NCBI GenBank assembly: GCA_041397845.1
Contig: JAWKVW010000003.1
Location: forward strand, 1 to 64,000
DNA length: 64,000 bases
Direction: 5' to 3'
Source: JAKPQE01 sp041397845
GTDB lineage: Bacteria; Pseudomonadota; Alphaproteobacteria; Rhizobiales; JAKPQE01
Shown here: in pieces, positions 56,794-64,000 of the stretch
How positions within the stretch are numbered: the stretch's first letter is position 1
How the letters are laid out: each line of letters opens with the position of its first letter
Notes under the pieces: generated by a model
What the model saw: the letters and a program-made list of their open reading frames with translations, nothing else
Databases searched by the model: none
Told to the model about the DNA's origin: nothing
Translations under genes and position numbers: made by a program

Positions 56794-57080
56794 AGCACCA
56801 GCGGGTAGATGTTGTACATGATGACGCGCTGGATGAGGAAAATCACCAGCAGCAGCACGATCGGCGAAATGTCGATGCCGCCAAGATTGGGCAGGAAATT
56901 GCGGATCGGCCGGAGCGCCGGCTCGGTCATGCGGTAGACCGCCTCATAGATCGTGGCAACAAGCTGGTTGCGCGGATTGACGACGTTGAAGGCGACAAGC
57001 CAGCTCAGCACCGCAGAGGCGATGATGATCCAGACGTAGAGGTCGAGTGCGATCAGGACGACATCGAGAATGGCGCGCAT
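56790..57080 (-). CDS. YggT-family membrane protein
   Basis: The 96-aa protein has two membrane helices: DVVLIALDLYVWIIIASAVL and SPIVLLLVIFLIQRVIMYNI. Between them is the family motif EAVYRMTEPALRPIRNFLPN and then GGIDISP. It is thought to have an osmotic or envelope role. The ATG at 57080 was chosen; the upstream part of the frame is not conserved-looking. Confidence 0.93.
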   Translation of the reverse strand: MRAILDVVLIALDLYVWIIIASAVLSWLVAFNVVNPRNQLVATIYEAVYRMTEPALRPIRNFLPNLGGIDISPIVLLLVIFLIQRVIMYNIYPLVL

Positions 57081-57205
57081 GAAGGAAATTCCATTCCGGC
57101 AGGATGTTGCGTTGGGCCTGATGTAGACAAGGGGACCGGCCATCGCAAGGGCGGGCGGGCAGGTTCGCCCGACGATCGCGCGTTATGGTAAGCAGCGCGC
57201 CGGTT

Positions 57206-57988
57206 TCAGCGGCCTGTCGGCCACAGGCTGTCGCGCCAGACGAGGCCGGCGCGGGTGTCGCCGCGCGGGCGGTATTCGCAGCCGATCGCGCCGCGATAGC
57301 CGAGGGCGTCGAGGCGGCGGAAGATCTCGCCATAGCAGAGCTCGCCCTCGTCCGGCTCGTGCCGGTCCGGCACCGAGGCGATCTGGACATGGCCGATCAC
57401 CGAAAGCGCCTGTTCAAGGCCGCGGATGACGTCGCCCTCGACGATCTGGCGATGGTAGACGTCGAACTGGAGCTTGAGGTTCGGCGCGCCGACCTCGGCG
57501 ATGATGGCGAGGGCATCGGCGGTGCGGCTGAGGAAATAGCCGGGCATGTCGCGCGGATTGAGCGGCTCGATCAGGATCTCGATGCCCTCGTTGCCGGCGA
57601 GCACCGCGGCATGGCGCAGGTTGGCGACATAGGTGGCCCGGCAGGCGGCGGGATCGAGGCCGGCCGTGACACCGGCCATGGCATGCAGACGCGGCACGCC
57701 GAGAGCTCGCGCATAGCCAAGCGCCAGTTCGAGACTGTCGCGAAACTCCGCCTCGCGTTCCGGGATGGCGGCCATGCCGCGTTCGCCGGCAGCCCAGTCG
57801 CCGGGCGGCAGGTTGAACAGCGCGATCTCGACGCCGGCGGCGGCGCGCCAGCCGGCGATGTCCGCTGCCGGCCAGTCGTAGGGGAAGAGAAACTCGACGG
57901 CGGAAAAGCCCGCCTCGGCCGCCGCCGCGAAACGCTCGGGGAAGGGAACCTCCCCGAACATCATCGTCAGGTTGGCGGCGAGGCGCAC
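57206..57988 (-). CDS. hydroxypyruvate isomerase-like TIM-barrel isomerase (Hyi/OtnI)
   Basis: The 260-aa protein has the Hyi/OtnI features: NLTMMFGEVPFPERFAAAAE, EFLFPYDWPAADIAGW, LIEPLNPRDMPGYFLSRTAD, LKLQFDVYHRQIVEGD with metal ligands (E, D, H) and IASVPDRHEPDEGELCYGEI, and it ends YRPRGDT. It may isomerise hydroxypyruvate to tartronate semialdehyde or 2-oxotetronates. It is followed 3 bp upstream on the same strand by the lytic transglycosylase gene. Confidence 0.9.
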   Translation of the reverse strand: MRLAANLTMMFGEVPFPERFAAAAEAGFSAVEFLFPYDWPAADIAGWRAAAGVEIALFNLPPGDWAAGERGMAAIPEREAEFRDSLELALGYARALGVPRLHAMAGVTAGLDPAACRATYVANLRHAAVLAGNEGIEILIEPLNPRDMPGYFLSRTADALAIIAEVGAPNLKLQFDVYHRQIVEGDVIRGLEQALSVIGHVQIASVPDRHEPDEGELCYGEIFRRLDALGYRGAIGCEYRPRGDTRAGLVWRDSLWPTGR

Positions 57989-57991
57989 GGG

Positions 57992-59200
57992 CTACTTGCC
58001 GGCGCGCAGGCGGGCGAGCAGGGCCGGGGTCGGCCAGGAATCGGCGGCAAGGCCGGCTTCCCTCTGCACGGTCTTGACGGCGGCGCGGGTCTTTTCGCCG
58101 ATGAAACCGTCGATGCCGCCGACATCGAGACCGCTATCATGCAGGCGCTGCTGCAATTCCTTGATCTCGGCAAAGGACAGGGATTCAGCGCCGTTGCCGC
58201 GACGAACCTTGCCGGCGCCGGTGTAGCGGGTGGCGAGGTAGGCGGCGGTGGTCGAATAGACGAGCGACTGGTTCCACTCGAAATAGACGCGGAAATTGGG
58301 ATAGGCGAGGAAGGCCGGGCCGTCCTTGCCCATCGGCAGCAGCAGCGAGGCCTTCATGCCGTCGGCGGCGATCGGCCTGCCGTCGGCGCCGGTGACGCCC
58401 ATTGCCGCCCATTCGGCACGGGAGTGCTCGATGGCGAGATCGGCCTCGGCCCAGTCGAGGCTGGCAGGTGCGCGCACCTCCTCGAGCCAGGGCTCGCCGC
58501 GGCGCCAGCCGAGCTTGGAGAGATAGTGGCCGGCGGAGGCGACGGCATCGGGCGAGCTCTTCAACAGGTCGCGGCGGCCGTCGCCGTCAAAATCGACGGC
58601 ATAGTCGAGATAGTGCGAGGGCAGGAACTGGAGCTGGCCGAGCTCGCCGGCCCAGGGGCCGCGCATCTCCTCGGCGCGCAGATCGCCCCGGTCGATGATT
58701 TTCAGCGCATCGATGAGCTGTTCGTGGAACATGTCCGGGCGGCGGCAGTCGAAGGCAAGCGTCGCCAGCGAACGCAGCGTCGTCATGTTGCCGATATTGG
58801 CGCCGAAATCGGTCTCGAGCGCCCAGAAGGCGGTGATCACCTCGCCGGGCACGCCGAACTGTTCCTCGATGCGGGCGAAGGTGCCGCCGTATTTCTTCAG
58901 GAGCTCGGCGCCCTTCTTCAGGCGGTAGTCGGCGACCATGCGGTCGGAGAATTCGAGGAAGGTCTGGGAAAAGACCTTCTGGGCGCGGTCCTTGTCGATC
59001 ACCGACTTGTCGAAGGTGATGCCGGCAAGGGCGGTGTCGATGGTCCGCTGGCTGATGCCGGCGGCGGCGGCGTCGGCCCTGAAGCCACTCAGCCAGGCGC
59101 CGAAGTCGCCGTCGTTGCGGCAGGCCGCGGCAGCAGGCGCGGCGGCGAGCGTGCCGAGAGAGGCGGCGATGGCCAGGGTCGCGAAAAGCCGTCGAATCAT
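57992..59200 (-). CDS. lytic murein transglycosylase (MltB/SltB type) with peptidoglycan-binding domain
   Basis: The 402-aa protein has a signal peptide (LFATLAIAASLGTLAAAPAA) and the MltB catalytic domain with the Glu in ITAFWALETDFGANIGN. It has ELGQLQFLPSHYLDYAVDFD, and a C-terminal PG-binding-1 domain (about residues 330-400; LQQRLHDSGLDVGGIDGFIG). It cleaves glycan strands with anhydromuramyl products. It starts at ATG 59200, upstream of hyi-like gene. Confidence 0.94.
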   Translation of the reverse strand: MIRRLFATLAIAASLGTLAAAPAAAACRNDGDFGAWLSGFRADAAAAGISQRTIDTALAGITFDKSVIDKDRAQKVFSQTFLEFSDRMVADYRLKKGAELLKKYGGTFARIEEQFGVPGEVITAFWALETDFGANIGNMTTLRSLATLAFDCRRPDMFHEQLIDALKIIDRGDLRAEEMRGPWAGELGQLQFLPSHYLDYAVDFDGDGRRDLLKSSPDAVASAGHYLSKLGWRRGEPWLEEVRAPASLDWAEADLAIEHSRAEWAAMGVTGADGRPIAADGMKASLLLPMGKDGPAFLAYPNFRVYFEWNQSLVYSTTAAYLATRYTGAGKVRRGNGAESLSFAEIKELQQRLHDSGLDVGGIDGFIGEKTRAAVKTVQREAGLAADSWPTPALLARLRAGK

Positions 59201-59288
59201 CGTGTCCCATCCTTGGTTGGCGACGTCGTGCGACCATGCCAGCGGGAAAGCGGCAGATGCAAGGCAGATCGTCGTCGCGGCCGGGCCG

Positions 59289-60011
59289 CTACCAGCCCAT
59301 CCGGGCGCGGATCGGGCCGGTGAGGCCGTTGCGGCAGACCTCGTCGCCCATGCCGCCGACGCAGGCAACCTCACCGGCGCCGCGCCAGATCATTTCCAGG
59401 GCGACATAGAGGATGACGAGCAGGCCGATCCAGGCAATCCAGCGGTGCCGCTCGAGCAGGCTGGCGATATAGCTGGCGGCAACGCCCATCAGGGCGACCG
59501 AGAGCACGAGGCCGATCGCGAGAATGCCGAGATGGCCCTTGGCGGCGCCGGCGACGGCAAGGACGTTGTCGAGGGACATCGAGACGTCGGCGAGAACGAT
59601 CTGGATCATCGCCTGGGCAAAGGTCTTGCCGGTCGGTGCTGCGGCAGGCGCCTCGGCAGTGCCGGCGAAGGCAAAGGCACCCTCGGGAACCATGCCGCCC
59701 GGCGCCTCGCCGGCCTCCACATGGGCATTGGTGCCCTTGATCTCGCGCCACATCTTCCAGCAGACCCAGAGCAGCAGGATGCCGCCGGCAAGGGTCAGGC
59801 CGACGATGCTCATCAGTTCGGTGGTCACGGTCGCGAACAGGATGCGCAGCACGACGGCGGCGATGATGCCCCAGAAGATCGCGCGACGGCGCAGGGCCGG
59901 CGATATGCCGGCGGCGGCCATGCCGACCACCACAGCGTTGTCGGCGGCAAGGACGACGTCTATCAGCACGACCTGCGACAGGGCGATAAAGCCGTCGATC
60001 AATTGGCTCAT
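59289..60011 (-). CDS. TerC-family integral membrane protein
   Basis: The 240-aa protein has about six or seven membrane helices with TerC motifs: VVLIDVVLAADNAVVVGMAA and IVLADVSMSLDNVLAVAGAA, the acidic pairs that probably bind metal. A Gly/Ala/Pro-rich loop (about 105-130) separates the halves. TerC proteins affect manganese efflux and metalation of exported proteins. The start ATG at 60011 begins at the first helix. Confidence 0.9.
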   Translation of the reverse strand: MSQLIDGFIALSQVVLIDVVLAADNAVVVGMAAAGISPALRRRAIFWGIIAAVVLRILFATVTTELMSIVGLTLAGGILLLWVCWKMWREIKGTNAHVEAGEAPGGMVPEGAFAFAGTAEAPAAAPTGKTFAQAMIQIVLADVSMSLDNVLAVAGAAKGHLGILAIGLVLSVALMGVAASYIASLLERHRWIAWIGLLVILYVALEMIWRGAGEVACVGGMGDEVCRNGLTGPIRARMGW

Positions 60012-60465
60012 GGATGGCTCTTGAAAAAACTGTCTCTGCGATGGTCGGCCAATGATGCCGTCCGTTGCGCTGAAATCGTGTTCGATTGTGGCAACGGCAA
60101 GGGGCATAGCCGAAGGTCGGCCGTCTGTCAGCGGATATTCCCGCCGGGAGGTTTACAAATGGCTGGCTGTTGCCGCACTGCGCCGATTTGGGGCGTGTTT
60201 GCCTTGTCCTGACAAATTGTCTGCAATTTTTGAGTGTGAAGCTGGTCTAAAACCAATATTTCACGAATTGAATATTTTCATAATTAAAACCGGTGGTTTG
60301 GCCGGCCGTTTCGGATGTCCGGAAAATTTTCCGAGAAAAGTTCGTTGCCGGCTTCGCCATTTCCGGCGGTGCCGCAAGTTTTAGACCGGAGCTGCGACTG
60401 TGGGGACTTCGCTGTTTCATTGCTTGCGATGCCGTCCTTCCGGGAAAGGAGAGGGTGGAAAGAAG
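60012..60465. other. 454-bp intergenic region without a recognisable gene
   Basis: This gap separates the divergent TerC and ketosynthase-like genes. It holds an AT-rich segment at about 60220-60300, probably carrying one or two promoters. GGAAAGGAGAGGG at 60440-60452 is a strong ribosome-binding site for the ATG at 60466. I see no coding pattern, tRNA fold or perfect terminator. Confidence 0.5.
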
Positions 60466-61503
60466 ATGACTATCGTGATTACCGGTCGCGGGATGTTGTT
60501 GCCTGGCGGCAAGACGGCGGACATTGTCGCAAGCGGGGTCGAGACGGGTCTGCCGTGCCCGACCGGTCCGATCGCCGATTTCGCCGGATCCGGTGCGGTG
60601 CGGGGGACGGCCGGTGCGGTCGACCGGACAACGGCGCTTGCCGCCGAGGCGGCACGGGCGGCGCTGTTCGATGCCGGGCTCGACCTTGGCCACCTCGATC
60701 AGGCGCGGCTCGGTATCGTGCTCGGGTCGCGGCACGGCTCGCTCGAGGCGCTGGCGGCGCTGGTGACGAAGACCGCCTGTCCGTGTCCAACGTGTTTTGC
60801 CAGTTCCATGAATGCAGACAACGTCGCCGCGCCACCGCCGGCCGGGCATTGCGACCTGTGGTACCGGCTGCGGGCGCTGACGGCCAAGGTGAGCGGCGGC
60901 TATCTGTCCGGACTGATGGCGCTGCGCCATGCGCTTGGCGAGATCGCCACCGGCGCGGCGTCCTGCGTCGTTCTCGGAACGGCGGCGCAATTGCCGGCGC
61001 AACAAGCCGGTGTTTTAGAGCAGCGGCGACAGCGGGCCGGGCTGACGGAATGCGGGGTGTCGCTGGTGCTGGAGGACGGCGACTTTGCCCGGCAAGCGGG
61101 ACGGCGGGTGCATGCCGAAGTGCTCGGCTGTGCCATCGACCGCGACCCCGGACTTGCCGAGCGCAGCGCGCCGCGCCTGTTCGTCGGGCTGCTGACGCGG
61201 CTTCTCGCAACGGCCGGGCTGACGGCCGGCGACGTCTCGACGGTGATCACATCCGGCCTCGGGCATTCGACGGTTGATGCCTACGAGGCCGAGGCGGTCG
61301 ATGCGGTGTTCTTCCGGGCAAGGCCGCGTCAGGTCGAGGTCGCGCCGATTTTCGGCAATACGATGAGCGGGCTCAACCTTTTGCAGATGCTGGCCGGCCT
61401 TGCCGCCGACGAGCGGGCCGGCGGACAGGGACCGGTGCTGGTGGTGTCGGCCGATCCGGCCGGCCATGTCGGGGCGGCGCTGCTTCGCCGCGCAGCAGCC
61501 TGA
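60466..61503 (+). CDS. ketosynthase-like (thiolase-fold) protein with degenerate active site
   Basis: The 345-aa protein follows the beta-ketoacyl-ACP synthase plan: MTIVITGRGMLLPGGKT, LGIVLGSRHGSLEALAAL, ASCVVLGTAAQLPAQQAG, VSTVITSGLGHSTVDAYEAE and FGNTMSGLNLLQMLAGL. Where the catalytic Cys should stand (ACASG), the sequence reads VSGGYLSGLMALRHALGE, so the nucleophile is missing. The His of the GTGT motif appears as LGHST, and the second His region reads GNTMSG. It is also shorter than the usual 410 aa. It therefore probably acts as a chain-length-factor-like or regulatory partner, not a condensing enzyme. No ACP, KS or thioesterase gene lies beside it. Confidence 0.75.
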   Translation: MTIVITGRGMLLPGGKTADIVASGVETGLPCPTGPIADFAGSGAVRGTAGAVDRTTALAAEAARAALFDAGLDLGHLDQARLGIVLGSRHGSLEALAALVTKTACPCPTCFASSMNADNVAAPPPAGHCDLWYRLRALTAKVSGGYLSGLMALRHALGEIATGAASCVVLGTAAQLPAQQAGVLEQRRQRAGLTECGVSLVLEDGDFARQAGRRVHAEVLGCAIDRDPGLAERSAPRLFVGLLTRLLATAGLTAGDVSTVITSGLGHSTVDAYEAEAVDAVFFRARPRQVEVAPIFGNTMSGLNLLQMLAGLAADERAGGQGPVLVVSADPAGHVGAALLRRAAA

Positions 61504-61530
61504 GGGTTCTGGCCTGAGGTCCATGGCCGG

Positions 61531-63699
61531 TCAGAGAAAGCTCTGCGGGTCGATGTCGACCGAAACTCGCAATCCGCCACGCGGCGGCGGCGCCTCGGCG
61601 AGCCAGCGGCGCAGATAGGCCTGGAGGTCGACGCCGAGGGCGGCCTGGACGATGAGGCGAAAGCGCGAGCGGCCGCGAACGATGGCCAGCGGCGCCTCGG
61701 CCGGACCGAGCACGGAAAGGCGCTCGGCGGCGGGTGCGGCGCGGGCAAGGCCGCGGGCATAGGCGAGGGCGGCGTTGCGGTCCTCGGCCGAAACGATGAG
61801 ACTTGCCAGCCGGCCGAAAGGCGGCAGGCCGGCGTCGCGGCGGGCGGCAATCTCATACTGATAGAAACGCTCGCGATCGCCGGCGACGAGGGCCTCGATG
61901 ACGGGATGTTCCGGCGCGTGGGTCTGGACATAGCCGACGCCGATCTGGCCGGCGCGGCCGGCGCGGCCGGTGACCTGGGCAAGGAGCTGGAAGGTCCGTT
62001 CGGCGGCGCGCGGGTCGCCATTGGCAAGGCCGAGATCGGCATCGACGACGCCGACCAGCGTCAATTCCGGAAAATTGTGGCCTTTGGCGACGAGCTGCGT
62101 GCCGACGATGATGTCGACCTCGCCGGCGGCGACCGATTCCAGTTCCAGCCGCATGCGTCTGATGCCGCCGGGCAGATCGCTCGACAGGACGAGGGTGCGG
62201 GCGTCGGGAAAGCGGGCCTTGACCTCCTCGGCGATCCGCTCGACGCCCGGGCCGCAGGGCACGAGGCTGTCCTCGGCGCCGCATTCCGGACAGGCGGCGG
62301 GCTTTGGTTCCTCGTGGCCGCAATGGTGGCAGACGAGGCGACCGCGAAAGCGATGGTCAACGAGCCAGGCCGAGCAGTTCGGGCAGCCGAAGCGATGGCC
62401 GCAGGACCGGCAGAGCGTCAAGGGCGCGTAGCCGCGGCGGTTGAGGAAGAGCAGCGCCTGTTCGCCGGCGGCGAGCGTGCGCTCGACCTCGGAGACGAGG
62501 CGGGGGGCGAGGAAGCGGCCGCGCTCGGGCATCTCGCGGCGCAGGTCGATCGCCTCGATGCCCGGCACGGTGCCGCTGTTGAAGCGCTCGGTCAGGACGA
62601 TGCGCTCATAGCGGCCGCGATCGGCGTTGTTGCGGCTTTCGATCGACGGCGTCGCCGATGAGAGGACGACCGGGAAACCGGAGAGATGGCCGCGCACGAC
62701 GGACATGTCGCGGGCGTTGTAGGCGACGCGGTCCTCCTGCTTGTAGGCGATGTCGTGCTCCTCATCGATGACGATGAGGCCGAGCTCGGCGAACGGCAGG
62801 AACAGGGCGGAGCGGGCGCCGACGACGGCGCGGACCTCGCCGGAAATGACGCCACGCCAGATGCGCTCGCGCATTGCCGGGGTCTGGTCGGAATGCCATT
62901 CGGCCGGCCGGGCGCCGAAGCGGCGGTCGAAGCGCTCAAGGAATTCGTGAGTGAGGGCGATTTCCGGCAGGAGGACGAGAACCTGCCGGCCTTGGCGGAG
63001 CGCCTCGGCGATCGCCTCGAAATAGACCTCGGTCTTGCCGGAGCCGGTTACGCCGTCGACGAGCGTCACCGAGAACTCACCGGCGGCGACCTTGGAGCGG
63101 AGGCGCGCGGCGGCCTCGCCCTGGCCGTCGGAGAGGTCGGGCGGGGCATAGTCGGGGTCAAGCGGCGGGAACAGCGGCTTCGGCGGCAGCTCGACGGTTT
63201 CGAGGGCGCCCTGTGCGACGAGGCCGTCGACGACACCCGGCGAGACGCCGGCCGATTCGGCAAGACCGCGCTTCGTCCAGGCGAGCCCGCCCTCGGCAAG
63301 TTCGAGCACGCGGCGGCGGGCATCGGTCAGGCGTTCGGGCACCTTGCCGGTGGCGCGCACGCCGGTCTGCGGCGCCGGCGGCTCGAGGGCAGCGGGTGCG
63401 CGCAGGACCATGCGCAGCACCATGCCCTTCGGCGCCAGCGTCCAGCCGGCGACCCAGTCGATGAAGCGGCGCATGTCCGGCGAGAGCGGGGCGCAGTCGA
63501 ACCTGGCGATGACGGACTTCAGCCGGGCACTGGCGATTTCACCGGCCGGATCGTCCCAGACGGCGCCGACATAGCGGCGCGGACCAACCGGCACCGCGAC
63601 GATGTCGCCGGGCGCCAGCGCCATGCCCTCCGGCACGCGGTAGCTGTAGGTGCCCTCGATGGCGAGGGGCACGGCCACCGATACGATGTCGGGCCTCAT
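61531..63699 (-). CDS. priA: primosomal protein N' (replication restart helicase)
   Basis: The 722-aa protein has the 3'-DNA-binding domain (SVAVPLAIEGTYSYRVPEGM), a winged-helix part, the helicase core with Walker A DGVTGSGKTEVYFEAIAE and box II LIVIDEEHDIAYKQ, and the zinc-binding loop CRSCGHRFGCPNCS with CHHCGHEEPKPAACPECG. It loads the replisome at abandoned forks. It is divergent from the transaldolase-family gene, a standard arrangement in the order. Confidence 0.97.
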   Translation of the reverse strand: MRPDIVSVAVPLAIEGTYSYRVPEGMALAPGDIVAVPVGPRRYVGAVWDDPAGEIASARLKSVIARFDCAPLSPDMRRFIDWVAGWTLAPKGMVLRMVLRAPAALEPPAPQTGVRATGKVPERLTDARRRVLELAEGGLAWTKRGLAESAGVSPGVVDGLVAQGALETVELPPKPLFPPLDPDYAPPDLSDGQGEAAARLRSKVAAGEFSVTLVDGVTGSGKTEVYFEAIAEALRQGRQVLVLLPEIALTHEFLERFDRRFGARPAEWHSDQTPAMRERIWRGVISGEVRAVVGARSALFLPFAELGLIVIDEEHDIAYKQEDRVAYNARDMSVVRGHLSGFPVVLSSATPSIESRNNADRGRYERIVLTERFNSGTVPGIEAIDLRREMPERGRFLAPRLVSEVERTLAAGEQALLFLNRRGYAPLTLCRSCGHRFGCPNCSAWLVDHRFRGRLVCHHCGHEEPKPAACPECGAEDSLVPCGPGVERIAEEVKARFPDARTLVLSSDLPGGIRRMRLELESVAAGEVDIIVGTQLVAKGHNFPELTLVGVVDADLGLANGDPRAAERTFQLLAQVTGRAGRAGQIGVGYVQTHAPEHPVIEALVAGDRERFYQYEIAARRDAGLPPFGRLASLIVSAEDRNAALAYARGLARAAPAAERLSVLGPAEAPLAIVRGRSRFRLIVQAALGVDLQAYLRRWLAEAPPPRGGLRVSVDIDPQSFL

Positions 63700-63737
63700 G
63701 GTCAGGATGGCTCCGGCGAATCTTCAATCCCCGAGAA

Positions 63738-63780
63738 TTAGAGCCTTTTGGCGATTTCCGCGAACGGCAAATCGCTCTAG
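63738..63780. repeat. palindromic element between priA and the transaldolase-family gene
   Basis: GCGATTT (63751-63757) pairs with AAATCGC (63769-63775), and an outer TTAGAGC/GCTCTAG continues the arm at lower fidelity. Such short palindromes around AAATCGCTCTA occur widely between Hyphomicrobiales genes. The region also separates the divergent promoters. Confidence 0.45.
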
Positions 63781-63840
63781 TTTTGGTGCAATGCAGCACA
63801 GCCGGTGCCGCCGCGGCGCCGAGGCAAAAGGACAAAGACC

Positions 63841-64000
63841 ATGAAGTTCTTCATCGATACGGCCGACGTCGCGGCGATCCGCGACCTTGCCGCCACCGGC
63901 TTCCTCGATGGCGTGACCACCAATCCCTCGCTCATTGCCAAGGCCGGCCGGCCGTTCTTCGACGTCATCGCCGAGATCTGCGATATCGTGCCGGGCCCGG
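63841..64000 (+). CDS. fructose-6-phosphate aldolase / transaldolase family, 5' part only
   Basis: The first 53 codons are present (MKFFIDTADVAAIRDLAATG, then DGVTTNPSLIAKAGRPFFDV); the window ends inside the gene. DGVTTNPSL is the phosphate- and substrate-binding strand of the small transaldolase/FSA type. The family makes or cleaves fructose 6-phosphate or sedoheptulose phosphates. Confidence 0.93.
   Translation, partial: MKFFIDTADVAAIRDLAATGFLDGVTTNPSLIAKAGRPFFDVIAEICDIVPGP

Overview
The window is high-GC bacterial DNA whose genes point to an alphaproteobacterium, most likely of the order Hyphomicrobiales (Rhizobiales). The signs are a class I lysyl-tRNA synthetase, a DUF1134/EipA envelope protein, a divergent polysaccharide deacetylase next to ctpA and an EnvC-like protein, folD-yggU-yggT, and priA beside a transaldolase/fsa gene. 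I saw no rRNA, tRNA, CRISPR array, prophage or transposase.

Layout. 0.1-3.5 kb: a REC-histidine kinase, a TadG-like pilus-assembly protein and three degenerate copies of an intergenic repeat. 3.5-18.8 kb: an indel-rich zone. Pyruvate carboxylase, an S24-type repressor, a nuclease-like gene, an alpha/beta hydrolase, a sterol-desaturase-like gene, a GT2 glycosyltransferase and a caspase/formylglycine-enzyme fusion are all recognisable over full length but broken by small frameshifts. Genes between them (lysK, an EncFtn-like ferritin, a TerB-like gene, an amino-acid-type binding protein) are intact. alaS is cut off after about 178 codons and runs into an unrelated C-terminus. Compensating single-base indels suggest sequence or assembly error more than decay.

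18.8-27.6 kb: envelope and RNA housekeeping (OmpA-like protein, small secreted protein, ispA, mtgA, SpoU methyltransferase, EnvC-like, ctpA, polysaccharide deacetylase-like, rppH). Four exported proteins here carry Gly-Met-rich repeats. 27.6-35.6 kb: a complete nine-gene V/A-type ATPase operon on the minus strand, unusual for this group, whose rotor subunit looks proton-specific. 35.7-45.3 kb: Bcr/CflA exporter, purU, ispG, ruvAB, ybgC, a YHS protein, DUF1134/EipA and a membrane-anchored coiled-coil protein.

45.4-48.4 kb: a self-contained sulfide-oxidation unit with its own AT-rich promoter region and an 18-bp perfect palindrome. It encodes a diheme cytochrome (fccA-like), a Tat-exported flavoprotein with all three diagnostic cysteines (fccB) and a NapC/NirT-type tetraheme cytochrome, and it ends in a strong terminator. 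Together these could carry electrons from sulfide to or from the quinone pool. 48.4-64 kb: an orphan FliK-like/FlhB-C pair, GNAT, typA, quinone oxidoreductase, YkvA, SDR, folD, yggU, yggT, hydroxypyruvate isomerase-like, lytic transglycosylase, TerC, a degenerate ketosynthase-like orphan, priA and the start of a transaldolase-family gene.
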